A stretch of DNA of 64,000 nt from Malania oleifera (Eukaryota > Streptophyta > Magnoliopsida > Santalales > Ximeniaceae), in the NCBI RefSeq assembly GCF_029873635.1, contig NC_080423.1:110005087-110069086 (forward strand). The letters run 5' to 3'. Positions 43,520 through 54,790 of this stretch are shown piece after piece (positions within the stretch are counted from its first letter, which is position 1; each line of letters opens with the position of its first letter). The position numbers and the translations under genes were made by a program. The notes under the pieces were generated by a model. That model was given only the letters and a program-made list of their open reading frames with translations. It made no database searches and was not told where the DNA came from.

Positions 43520-44356
43520 CTAAGACGGGGATTGCACTCGTGACCCTACAAACTTGAACTCTGCTTTCCCCGGAGGTCTGAATATCAATTCTCGTGCTCG
43601 ACATTCTATGCTGGAAAAATGGGCCGCTAGCCAATCCATGCCAAGAATAACATCAAACCCATGCATTTCCAACACTATCAAATCAGCAGACAAAGTCTTT
43701 CCTTGAATATCAACTGGACAATCCTGGAGCACCCTACTACATCTCACTACCGACCCAGTCGGTGTAGATACCAATAATTCAACATCTAATGACTGTGTTT
43801 TAACCCTATATAATTTAACACACCCCGATGACACGAACGAGTGTGTAGCTCCAGAATCAAACAAAGCAATGACTTTAAAAGAAAGCATAATGACCATACC
43901 TATCACCACGTCACCTGATGTCTCAGCCTCACCCGGCGTTAGAGTAAACACCCTAGCTGGAGCCGTATTCCTTTGTTGGCCCCCACGTGGTGCCTGATAA
44001 CCTCCCCAATATGGTCTAGGAGCTGGAATTGCATCTGGTGGAGTAAGGCAGTCTCGTACCATGTGCCCCGATCTACCGCAGCAATAGCACACCAGAGCTG
44101 CATCTGGTGGGGTAGGACAATCTCGCACTATATGCCCTGATTTACCGCAGCGATAGCACACTACACCACCAGCTCGACACTCTCCCCAGTTGCCTCCTAC
44201 CATAAGTCTGACAGACTGGAGGACCCTACCCTGTCTGCGCCTCACGTCCTCCCGTCTCCTGTCTCTGTCCTCTGCCATTATTTCCTCTCCTCCACTGCCG
44301 CGGTTTATGACCCTACTGATAGACAGTAGATGCAGATCACTTCCTATGTCCCTCAT
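43520..44356 (-). pseudogene. Element B zinc knuckles and protease
   Basis: A 278-codon open block. Two CCHC zinc knuckles come first: CYRCGKSGHIVRDC and CYCCGRSGHMVRDC, made by a 69-base tandem duplication (44031-44099 and 44100-44168). Then follow TLTPGEAETSGDVV, the aspartic protease core [14 protein letters not shown], and [17 protein letters not shown]. The protease motif is intact. The frame ends in a stop (43520) before the RT block, where an active element would continue. Confidence 0.9.
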
Positions 44357-45063
44357 CCTCTACATCAAGGTGCTCACCAATCTCTGCCAAATCCGCCCTG
44401 TTGACTAACTTAGCAAAATCCTGGATCTGCAGCACCACCACATGCTTAAATATGCTTCGTCTCAAACCTCTCTCAAACTGCCTGGCTTTTCTCACCTCAT
44501 CGAGAACAATGAATGGGGCGAAGAGAGAAAGCTCGATGAAACGTGCTGCATACTACTGGATGGATAGCTGTCCCTACTTCAAACTCAGGAACTTTTCTAC
44601 TTTGGCCTCCCTAACAGTAGCTGGAAAATATCTATAGAAGAACAATTCTTTAAACCGGTCCCATGTCATGGCTATAGGAGTTGCCTTTTGCTGCTCCAAC
44701 AGTCTCACTGCAGTTCACCACCTCTCAGCCTCTCCTTTCGGTCTATAGGTGGCAAAGAGAACCCTTTGTTCCTCAGTACACTGCAGTACAACCAAGATCT
44801 TCTCAATCTCCTGCATCCAGTTCTCAGCGGCTACAAGATCAACTCCGCCTGAGAACGCTGGAGGATTCATCTTTGTGAACTTCTCTATGGTGCATCCATG
44901 GCTTGCAGATGGACCACTCAGCTCCCTCGAACTCCTAGCGATTTGCAGCTATAACCTGCTGAGCCACGCTACGTAATACTGCGTTAGAGTCGGTCCCAGC
45001 TGCACCTGATGGTCCTGCTCCATCACTGCCACTCGCATGGGCACTATTTCCTTCCGGATCCAT
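44357..45063 (-). pseudogene. Element B gag (broken)
   Basis: The start ATG is at 45063..45061 (MDPEGNSAHASGSDG). After a frameshift near 44940 the gag core reads TKMNPPAFSGGVDLVAAENW, MQEIEKILVVLQCTEEQRVL and ERWWTAVRLLEQQKA, the standard retrotransposon gag block. Further frame changes and stops follow before the zinc knuckles. The same block appears on the plus strand at 63806-64000. Confidence 0.85.
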
Positions 45064-45350
45064 CCTGAAAACAATAGACGCAACTTAGAAATCCTATCCT
45101 TATATTTTACCCACCTATCCTCACCACTTATCTCAACACTTCTAACTCATTTTTAATCCCTAGTCCTACATTCTAGGAACACAACCCGACAATAGTTTAC
45201 TATGGTTTTCCTGAAATTGTCACCCAAGGAAAAACATAGAAACTACCACGGAAGTCCTGCTCTAGACTGTAGAACAAAACCTCAAATCATTTCCTAAACT
45301 CTCGTATTGTTTCCGCTGTATTCTAGAGTCTACAGAACCTAGCAACCTAG

Positions 45351-45362
45351 GCTCTGATACCA
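45351..45362 (-). promoter_or_regulatory. Primer-binding site of element B
   Basis: In element sense TGGTATCAGAGC is separated from the LTR end by GTT. It is complementary to the 3' end of initiator tRNA-Met, the usual primer of these elements, and is a perfect match to the standard 12-base form. Confidence 0.9.
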
Positions 45363-45365
45363 AAC

Positions 45366-47467
45366 TGTCACTACCTGCTCGTTTTTCCACATTTTTTTTA
45401 ATAATAATAATATCAACGTCATACATCCTAGCACAGCAGGTCACCATCCACCTGGACCCGTGGGTACCAGGGATTTAACAGAATAAATAGTAGAAACCTA
45501 AGCAGTAGAAAGCGTATAATCATAAACATCTCACCATAACATGCATTACAATATACCAGAGTCACTATACCACCGTATTTCTATATATATACATCCCAAA
45601 AATCATATCTAGGGACATTTCCCACAAAATCTAACTGTCCCTACAAAAACTTACCCTTCGCAGAGGGTAGACAAATAACACTAGCTCAGCGGGGCTTTTC
45701 CCGCTCTCCTATCTGGGCTCCTGAAAAGTTTATAAGATTTAGGGGTGAGACACCTCTTAGTAAGGGAAATAAACTAATACTAGTGTGTCGCAACATGAGT
45801 ATTCTATGTTCTATATATATCATATATAACACATTTAGTACTGTTTATCAAATCTAGGAAAACATATGTATATCAAAACATGGCAGAATATACTACATTT
45901 CACAAGCATATCTCATCTCATATCATAATAATAATAACATAAAAACATTCCTGGTAGGTTAGCTAGCTGTTGTCATGTATTACCCCCACATGACTGGGTT
46001 GTGTGGCCCGAAGGTGGGACCTGACAATGGTTGGCCAACCATTGTCAAGTCAAACAGTAGTCTATAGGTCCGATGGGTCTGCCAGACCTAGTCCGTACAC
46101 CAGAGGCGATCGCAGCACACTTCTTTAATAACCACATCGACCATCCAATCTCACACCACTCCGTACAGCGGCGTTAACACAAATATCATGATCACGATGA
46201 CCATGGACACATAGAAATGGTACCGTGCAAGTGCTAGCCTAGACCAAGCCAACTAGGTTCTGATATCATATACATATACTAAAATCGAGATACATGAATA
46301 TCTCATATCATTAATTATCAAATCAATCATATCATTTGCATATATACGTATATCATGAAAATCATCGGCCCGTACACCGATATTACACATTTTATCATAA
46401 CTCGGCCTGTACGCTGGCAAATCATAGCACAGGCCGTACGCTAGAAAATCACATCCACATAACACGGCCTGTACTTCGGCAAGCATATCATAAAAATCTC
46501 AGCCCGTACGCCGGTTTTCCATCATAAAAGTCTGTATCATCCACATTCCCAGAAAATAGTATTTCACAACATTTTTACTCATGCCACACAAATGGATTTT
46601 CACATATTCAACATACGATCATTTTCACAGTATTTTACAAATATAAATCATATATATATATATTAATATATTTATTTTTCCTAAAACTAGATGCTATGTA
46701 TACATATACACGCATTTTCTCAAAACGAAACTAGCTTAGTTTATCCCCTTACTTGATTCCTACAAAGCCCCTAAGAAAATCTTCCCTACACCCGCAGGGT
46801 TCCCAACTTAACAACCCTGGAAATGAAAATTCCCAGTATTAAATTTCAATATTTCTACGTGCATAACACTTCTTATAACTATAGTTAAGTCAAATTTGGC
46901 TTAAAAAGCCTTACCTCAACTTAGGGATGATTTCTAACTTCGTTGTCCCAAAAATCCACTCCGGCAAACTCGTAGAGAACTTTGCCAGGAGCGTCTTGGT
47001 AGCTTCAAATCTTCAATCCGGTGAAAAACGAGCCCAAAATCGAAGAGAGAGAGGGAAAAAACGGAAGAGGAGAGAGAGAGAGAGAAGAGATAGCTTCTTT
47101 AGAAAGTTAAAATCCAGATTTCCATATTTATAGAACATGGGATTTCGTCGATGAGACACGTCACCTCATCGACAAGTCCTTCATTAAATTCGTCGACAAG
47201 ACCCTGTATTCGTCAACGAAATTTAGGCTGCCCTAGAACCTCTCTCGGTATTTTCTCGTCGACGAAGCCCTGTGTTCGTCGACGAATTTTCTTATGCATT
47301 CGTCGACGAGGCCCTGTATTTGTTGACGAGTCCTGGAAATTTCCTTGAAATTATTGTTATCCCCTAAAATGCAATGTCGTCAACAAAATCTACGGCCTCC
47401 TTTTGTTTCCGGTTTCCATTTCCCTTCCTTTTATTATTAAAATCATATTATTTTTCGGGTCACTACA
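45366..47467 (-). repeat. 5' LTR of element B
   Basis: It matches the 3' LTR but lacks about two units of the GTACG minisatellite (46365-46520). Its U3 array is at 47150-47395 and its GA/CT tract at 47071-47092. The U5 end GGTAGTGACA at 45366 touches the primer-binding site. Confidence 0.95.
46365..46520 (-). repeat. GTACG-core minisatellite in B 5' LTR, five units
   Basis: The same repeat as 39105-39325 but two units shorter: CCCGTACACCGA, CCTGTACGCTGG, GCCGTACGCTAG, CCTGTACTTCGG and CCCGTACGCCGG cores. Confidence 0.8.
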
Positions 47468-47612
47468 TCAGATACTTACCTCGATTTTAGGGTAAAACCC
47501 GAAAATCTTCAAAACGATGATCTAATCCACTATAACTAAAGAGATTCTCCTGCTGATCTACGCAGAAACCTTCAATCATAGAAACAGATAACAATCGACG
47601 AAGGATAGTAGA

Positions 47613-47664
47613 GAGAGAGAGAGAACTCGCTGGTTCTAGAGAGAGAGAGCGAGAGAGTGAGAGA
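47613..47664 (-). repeat. CT leader of LTR F
   Basis: GA runs on the plus strand (CT in LTR sense) around AACTCGCTGGTTCTAG, matching the AGAACCAGCGAG that separates the two CT runs of LTR A. This supports A and F as one family. Confidence 0.85.
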
Positions 47665-47703
47665 GCTTTTAGGTTTTCTTCACCTTTAAGCAACCAAAAA
47701 TGA

Positions 47704-47925
47704 TATTTATAGAGCCTTTGACTGAGTCAAATTCTTCGACGAAGCGGGGCCTTTGTCGATGAACTAGTTCAGTTCGTGGACGAAACTCTACTTTTGTCGA
47801 CGAGTCCCATCCAGATTTTTTCTTTGGTTTCACTCGGTATCTCTTTGTCGACGACTCTTTGAAATTCGACAATGAAGAGCTTAAGGGACTTCGTTGACGA
47901 ATATACTACCTTCGTCAAAGAACCC
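47704..47925 (-). promoter_or_regulatory. TATA box, W-box and U3 array of LTR F
   Basis: Plus-strand TATTTATA at 47704-47711 is TATAAATA in LTR sense. TTGACT at 47718-47723 is the W-box, six bases away. Beyond it, variants of the palindrome (TCTTCGACGAAG, TTGTCGATGA, TTGTCGACGAG, TCGTTGACGA) run to 47925. The array is more decayed than in the other LTRs. Confidence 0.7.
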
Positions 47926-47995
47926 TACTGTAATTCCCTTTTTACCCTTTTCTTATTTATTTTCCTTATTTACGAATTCGGGTCCCTACACTATA

Positions 47996-49006
47996 CATAT
48001 TGAACAACCAAGTGTTTTTATTCTCATTCTCTCTCACTCTCTCTTTATACTTCATTTGCTTCCTTTTGATAGAATACTAAAACTTTTGAAAGTTTATTCT
48101 ATGAGCTCAAATTATATATTTCCTTCGTAAGGACTTTTTTTGTTGTAAACATTAGTGTGAAGACAAGAGATCAAATTATAACTCTCTTTGAATTAAAGGC
48201 ACTTGATATTGCATAACACAAGGGGTCTCTATTTATGAAAGAAGACTTCTTTGGAAGGCAAGAGATCTCACAGCGATATTCTCTTCACATCTTTATAATA
48301 GTAAATATGTTAATCCGGCTGTGAATAAACTGTGTTCGCATCTGATTAACTCGGGTAGCAAACCAGGGGGGAAGATTGTCACGCTGTAAGTTTGGTATCG
48401 TACCGGGGGGTCCGAATGGCTCATCGGTTGCAGGAGTTTCCACGTAAAATAAAATAAAATAAAATAAAATAGTAAATATGCCATATATGTTGCACAAGAT
48501 TACACAAAATAATATTATATAACACATATTTATAATTTTTATTAACTTTCAAATATATATTTAAAACAAATTAATCATGTATTATTACAATTTAGTTTAC
48601 AAATATTTGAGTATGAATATGCAAAGCTACTTATAAAGATTTACATATTGTTTAAACTTATAAAATATAAATGTAGACCACTTGGACACCCAAAAAAAAA
48701 AAAGAATAATAAAAAGGGATGATATGATAGGAATGCACAAGTTAAAATTATTTTAAATATTAGATTTTAATAATTAGTTGACATTATAAATAAAAAATTC
48801 ATAAGTATTAATACTTTTTTTTAAATAAAAATTTCAATGTATAACTTCTTTCAATTAAAACAATAAGAAATTTATTGTGATTTTTAAATTGTGATTGCTA
48901 TCTAAAATTTTTAAATTATTATTTTAGTTTACTTAATGACCAATTTTAAATAAAATTTTAAATTGTACCGTTCGGAGGTTTTTTCTAGGTCTACAAAAAT
49001 ATAGAT
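47996..49006. other. Flank right of LTR F, no gene
   Basis: First 200 bases: CT-rich leader-like stretch that may continue the split LTR at 32161. An AAAAT repeat lies at about 48446-48470. The rest is A+T-rich. No gene is recognised. Confidence 0.45.
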
Positions 49007-49040
49007 TGTAATGACCCCAAAAAGGTATATACGATTAAAG

Positions 49041-49087
<47 letters not shown>

Positions 49088-50993
49088 TCATTAAGTTAAT
49101 ATCAATACGAAAATGTTTCTCTATTAGGATTCTTAATTCCATGATTGATGTATAAGAAAGATCTTATCTAAGTGAGTGCTTAGAGACCATTGCGACTCAA
49201 TTGCTCCCCGGGGATCGGTCTTATCAAAATGAAATTTCATAAGATAAACAAAATAGATGTAAAAGAGGTAATGATTTCAAAAAAATATAAATAAATAAAT
49301 AAATAATTAAGTAAATTAATTTAAAACTAATTAAATGGAAGTATAGGCAAGTACTCCCATTTTTTTTTTTATTTCCCTCACATGTATCCCCATCCCCATC
49401 CCATACCTCTTATCCCAAACTCATCTCATGCTCATTCATTTATTAAAAAATATATATATAATTTCACCACTCTTCCCATATTTTTATAAATTTCATTTTA
49501 TTTCTTAAAATTTTCCTATAAATAGGAATCTCTCAACAATTATTTTTCACAAAAATTTTTCTAAGGAAAAGAAAAATTAGTGAGTGAAAGAATTAGTAAT
49601 GGAGGGAGAATTTTTGTTATACTTAAAATTCTCACTCACTCACTCTTTTTTCGATCTTATTTTAGAGATATTCGTTGTGACCATCTCATAAGGTTAAGTA
49701 AGAGTAAGCAAATTTTGATTATGTTAATTACTTTTCATAAAAAAATTTCAAATTTATTTTTATGCATATTTAATTATGTCAACTTTATCTTTAATATACT
49801 TGCGTTTATTTTTTAATTAAGAAATATTCTAAACCCCTCGGGTACTTTATAACATTAATTTATATTCAAGAAAATATTTTTAATACAAAAATCGTGTAGC
49901 ATGAGTTTATTTTTACGTTACATATTCTACGAAAATATGAGTAAAGATGACATAAGTTTATATTTACGTTACGTATTTTATGAAAATATGAGTAAAAATG
50001 AAATTTCCTTGATATTATTTTAATTGCATGAATTATATAATAAGATATTTTCAAAACTCTTTATGACTCAGAGGATACAAAAAATTACGAATGCTCGGTA
50101 CCGTAACCTAAAGTTTAAATGGATCAGAATGCACCAACAGTGTTTACAGAGTGATTATATATGATAGTAGATTTCTCCTAAGTGCACACCTGGTTTCGAG
50201 TCAGGACTTAATAGGAAAATTTTCATTTAATGATGATGTACGTTGATTTAATTTGACCAGTCAACCAGTTAAGTCCAGTTTTTGGACCGCACAATCCAGT
50301 TATGAGGGTAAACATGACTTACGATTAAAAGACCTAAGAGAGATTTTTACAGTATATATATATAATTATGCGAACTTATCTATTAAAGATTTGAAGGCAA
50401 AGTATATGTTTATGTGTACATGACTATTTTTGTGTCTAAATGATGATTTAAAAGAAAACGTAGAAGGAAAAATATATATGTATATAATTAAGTACTATAG
50501 TTACAGTTTTTTAAAGTTAACAAGTTCAATTTAACAGTTGCACTATATAGTTATAAAAATTTTATTGCTATAGTTGATGGTAAAATTTTTATATAAAAAT
50601 TTTTAAATTTATATTTATTTTAAATGCAGTCTTAAAGTTTTAATATTAAATATTATTTTACGAAATTATAATATTATGAAAGCTCATTTTGGCAACACAA
50701 TAATAGTAATCTTATTTACTTACTGAACGTCATCTCACTCTAATTATTATTTTACATTTCAAATAACTTTGAAGAGCATACAAGAAATCAAGAGTAGCAA
50801 ATGCATGAGCGAGGAATACAAAGAGTTGTAATATTAAATGGTTAAGTTTTAAATGTTTTCTTTTTGTTGATATTGAAAATATTGATGTAATGGGATCAAT
50901 TAGAACTATGATAATAATGAAATAATAATCGAGTTTTATTTTTTTCCGCTGAAAATTTATATTTAGGAACCCATTCGGGTTCAGGTCCTTACA
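49007..50993 (+). mobile_element. Solo LTR E
   Basis: It runs from TGTAATGACCCCAAAAAG to TCAGGTCCTTACA, 1,987 bases. Flanks are TAGAT (49002-49006) and TAGAC (50994-50998), a target duplication with one change. It holds a (TAA)n run near 49041-49084, TATAAATA at 49517-49524 and a late GGACCGCACAATCCAGTTATG block that parallels GGGCCGCACAACCCTGTCATG of LTR D2. It lacks the TCGTCGACGA array. Confidence 0.8.
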
Positions 50994-51098
50994 TAGACCT
51001 AGAAACAAATTGTTATTTTCGATTTTTTTGTTTGCTTTATTTGTACATTAATTTTTACTATGTGTGTGTGTGTGTATGTATATATATGTATGTATGTA

Positions 51099-51238
51099 TG
51101 TAAGGACCCAAACCCGAATGAGTTTCTAAATATAAATTTTTCAGCGGAAGCAAATAAAACTCAATTATTATTTTATTATTAAAAGAGTACTAATTGATCC
51201 CATTATATCAATATTTTCAATATCAACAAAAAGAAAGC
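51099..51238 (-). mobile_element. End fragment of an LTR E copy, inverted
   Basis: TGTAAGGACCCAAACCCGAA and what follows is the reverse complement of the last 135 bases of LTR E (50858-50993), with modest divergence. It is cut at 51239 by LTR G. It faces LTR E across a spacer of about 105 bases that contains TG and TATG microsatellites. Confidence 0.8.
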
Positions 51239-52012
51239 TGTTGACACCCCAATTTTAACCAGGCCTCCCCAGAAGCCCGACATGATAAGACTTGATTTTG
51301 AATCCTGAGCAAAACCCTTGACTTTCAAATCAAGAAAGCCCGGGTCCCCGTAACGTCCAATTTTGAGTCCTTGGTTTCTGTTAAAGTTGTTAATTGAGTC
51401 TTCTTGAATCAAAACATGAGTCCTTCTGATTACCGGTTTCGTTAGATGGTGTGAATCCTTCTAGTCGCAAAGTTAAGTTCCATGATCCTGTAATTTTTAA
51501 ACCCATTTCCCTTCAGGTTAGGCATTATAGATCAAGCATAAAAAATTCAAAACGGTTTCCTTCTAGATTAGGTTTCTTTCACATCAGTTAATTGCAAAAT
51601 CTGTTTCATTTATCAAGTCTTCAAAATTTCGTGTCCCATGAGTTAAGTCTTTGAGTTCTCGAAATGTTTAAATTCTAAAAGTCCAGTTTTTCCTTTCTTC
51701 AGTTTGAGTCTAAGATTTGATTTCATTTTCCTTTTCTTAAACAGGGTCATTTGAGCTTGTAACCCTTCAAGTCAAAGTGTTTAAATTTTAAACCAAGTTT
51801 GGCAATTCTTGAGTCGAGTCTTTAATCTTGGGGTCTTAAGTTTGAAATCGACTTTTGCTAGGATATCGAAGTCATATTTTATTAACAATGCTTGTTGGGT
51901 CAAAATTTGTCAAATTGTTTGGTCAAAGTTGACCAATTCAATTGGTCAAAGTTGGTCAATATGTTCGGTCAAAATTGGTCAACACTATGGATTCGTGACC
52001 TAAGGGAGCATA

Positions 52013-52864
52013 TGTAATGACCCAAAAAATAATGATATTTAAATATTAAGAGAGAGGGAAATAGAAACAAAAATAGAATGAGACAGTAGGCTTCGTCGAC
52101 GACATCGCATTTTGGAGATAATGATAATAATAATAATTTCAAGGAATTGCCAGAACTCATCAATGAATATAGGGCTTCGTCGACGAGTGAATAAGGAAAC
52201 TCGTCGACGAATATAGGGTTTCGTCGACGAGTACATAAGGAAATTCATCGATGAATACAGGGCCTCATCGACGAGAAAATACCGAGAGGGGTTATGGGGA
52301 CGCCTGAATTTCGTTGACGAAGGCCGCAACATAAAAGTGGAAAACCCAGATTTTTATCACTTATCCGCGGCCCTCTCTCTCTCTCTCTCTACGACTCTCT
52401 CTCACTTCTCTCTTCGTTTTCGGGCCTGTTTCTTGCCGGATCGAATATCTGAGGCTACCACGACGCTCTTGGTGAGATTCTCTGCAAGTCTACAGGAGCT
52501 GATCGCTAGAAAAGTTGGGTTGTATTTCGTCCTAATCTTAGGGTAAGACATTTTATTCAGTATTTACCTTTTTCCTCAGTTATAAGAAATGTTGTAGGTA
52601 AGAAAATACTGATGTTTTGTTATGGGGGATTGTGTTTTTCAGGATGTTGAGTTAGGAATCCTGCGGGTATAGAGTCAGAATTTTATAGGGGTTTTTCAAA
52701 GTTAAGGTAAGGGAAATATGCTATGCTAGGAATTTTAATAAAGTTAACAGAGATTTCATAGATATATTTTCATACCAGTTTATTATACAGTTTCATAGAA
52801 TATGAGTTTAAATGCTTGTGTGGCCTGAGTAGACTTTTATGCGATGAAGCAATTTATATAGCTT

Positions 52865-52915
<51 letters not shown>

Positions 52916-53998
52916 TACTATACTGAATGCATGAAAGTAGACAGTATGTACAGTTTATATAGTTTTTTTCCCAGTATATAGAATTATACAGAATATACAG
53001 ATATAGATATATATATATAAATATATATTTATAGAGATTATACAGAGAAATGTACATGAATATACAGTTTTTATACGAATAATTTCATGAAACAGATATA
53101 TATATATAGTATCAGATCCCTGTGGAAATATTACAGACAGATACAGTACAGATGTAGATTACAGAGCATGGTACCGTTGCTATATACAGATAGAGTGCAA
53201 CCACATATCTCAGATAGTATGTGGGTACCGTCAGCCGTGCTCGGAGAGGTTGCAGCTTCCCAGTTCACTAGGTAGAGGGGGCCGGTTTGACGAGGTAGTA
53301 GCCAGTCCTGAGCTTAGGAGTGGATGCAGTTTGGCCAGGCTGAGGTAGAGTAGAGTATATTGACTTATCTGGAGGGCCGACCAGATGAAATCCTGTCTAC
53401 GGGCCGCACAACCCTGTCATGAGGGGTCAAATCATGATGTACAGAGTCCTAGGGAATAAGTACAGTTATGTATATGTATACAGTTTTACTGTATATGATG
53501 AGTACAGTATGATATTATCAGTATGAAAAGTAGAAAATACAGACGATACAATATATTTTAAAATTGAGAAAGAAAGATATGCTTTATAGATTATTTATTG
53601 CATTACAGTTTAGTTGCTATTTTTAAGTATTCTTAACTTAGTTGCCACACACTAGTAATAACATATTTCCACTTATTGAGCGTCGACTCATCCTATTAAT
53701 TTAATATTTTTCAGGTGAGCCAGTTAGGTGAGTGGATCAAGCTCGCGGATAGAGAGTAGTTTCATTACCCTGGTTATAAGGTGAGTTTTTGACATAGTAG
53801 TGTATATTTTTGGAGTAGATGATGCTGGAGGGGTATTTTTGTATGGTTAAAGTCTGTATCTATTGGATTCTGGTATTGTATAGTAAATGTGTGAATGGTT
53901 GTATGATATGTGTTTCCGCTGCTTAGGTATGGTTGTGAATACATAGATGTATATTTATATATATAAAAAAAAATGGTATGAATTTTGAGGATGTTACA
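52013..53998 (+). mobile_element. Solo LTR D2 (family 2)
   Basis: It is 1,986 bases from TGTAATGACCCAAAAAATAA to GAGGATGTTACA, with a perfect target duplication GCATA (52008-52012 and 53999-54003). It has the U3 palindrome array, a weak TATA-like CATAAAAG (52330-52337), a CT leader (52372-52391), a long TA run (about 52868-52912) and a late GTCATGAGGGGTCAAATCATG block shared with D1. No coding region. Confidence 0.9.
52090..52325 (+). promoter_or_regulatory. U3 palindrome array in LTR D2
   Basis: About eight units: exact TCGTCGACGA in the contexts GGCTTCGTCGACGACATC, GGGCTTCGTCGACGAGTG, AACTCGTCGACGAATA and GTTTCGTCGACGAGTA, plus TCATCAATGA, TCATCGATGA, TCATCGACGA and TCGTTGACGA forms. The last is about 8 bases before the TATA-like box. 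Confidence 0.88.
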
Positions 53999-54768
53999 GC
54001 ATAGGCCAGTTGAGAGTGCGAGTGTGCATATACACGTGAAGGGACGAAAACATACAAAAGGGCAAGTGTGCAAGATAAAATAAAGTATCAAGACACAGAA
54101 AAGTAAAAAAATAAATACATACAAACTATGGGTACACACATCACAATATAGCAAAAAAGGAAATTACAAAACATAAAAGTAAAAAGGTGGGCTTGATGCC
54201 ATGCCTGCCAATCTCAATATGCCACCTGGAAGCCCCAAAAGCCCTCCTCTCCTGCGCTGACACCTGGATAACCTCAACCACCTGCACACAAAGGAGTAAA
54301 ACAAAGTAAAATCGGTTAGCAACAGAAAAGGAAAATGAAAAAATAAAATGAAATAAGAAATGCCCTACTCACCAAAATGATGCTGCGAACTGGAAACCCA
54401 CAAAAAGCCCGCAAGTCCTGGGTGGCCACCTGGACTTTCACCTGTGCAAAGAAGGGAAAGATGACCCAGTTTTTTAGTAGCAGAAAAATAAAAAAATAAA
54501 AGAAATCAAAAAAATAAAATCACATGGAGAGAATAAAATCATTCCCTGACAGTCCATTGGTGGGGAATTCTGTTGAGAGAGGGCCACACTGAGGATTTGG
54601 CACCCAAAATCCCCCAGAGACTCCCTATAAAAAGGGAGTCCCACTACTGTAGCAGGACACCTCTAGGGGGCATAAGCATACTCTGTAAGAATTGAGAGAG
54701 GGAAATAATTAGAAGGGGGAGGTTCTGCAGAATTTGAAAGAAAAATTTGAGTGAGAAATTGAGAGAAG

Positions 54769-54790
54769 CTCTACACTATACAGTGTAGAG
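54769..54790 (+). promoter_or_regulatory. Perfect hairpin in the LTR G leader
   Basis: CTCTACACT and AGTGTAGAG form a nine-base perfect inverted repeat with loop ATAC, about 140 bases downstream of the TATA box, so it would lie in the transcript leader. Confidence 0.5.

Larger units (their letters stand above)
38116..47467 (-). mobile_element. Ty3/gypsy element B (chromovirus, Tekay/Del-like), complete but defective
   Basis: A full LTR retrotransposon of 9,352 bases with target-site duplication TCAGA (38111-38115 and 47468-47472). LTRs are 38116-40262 (2,147 bases, 3' LTR) and 45366-47467 (2,102 bases, 5' LTR). The PBS and PPT are intact. The internal order on the minus strand is gag, zinc knuckles, protease, RT, RNase H, integrase, chromodomain-like tail, which defines Ty3/gypsy. 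Stops and frameshifts break every domain except the protease and the main RT block. The two LTRs differ by several percent by eye, so the insertion is not recent. Confidence 0.95.
34423..47990 (-). mobile_element. Solo LTR F (family 1), split by two later insertions
   Basis: The outer 5-base duplication CTATA is found at 34418-34422 and 47991-47995. The LTR itself is 34423-34687, 36681-38115 and 47468-47990, about 2.2 kb in total, minus orientation. It starts (in its own sense) TGTAGGGACCCG and ends GGGGCGTTACA. The gaps are filled by LTR D1 and by the complete element B. Its middle piece carries a GGGGTGAAATACTTCTTAC block that matches GGGGTGAGACACCTCTCAG of LTRs B and C. Confidence 0.85.

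Noticed and set aside
38116-47467. Integrated plant pararetrovirus or endogenous virus
   Set aside because: Two long LTRs, a tRNA-Met primer site, a polypurine tract and a 5-base target duplication, with no movement or envelope-like gene, define an LTR retrotransposon.
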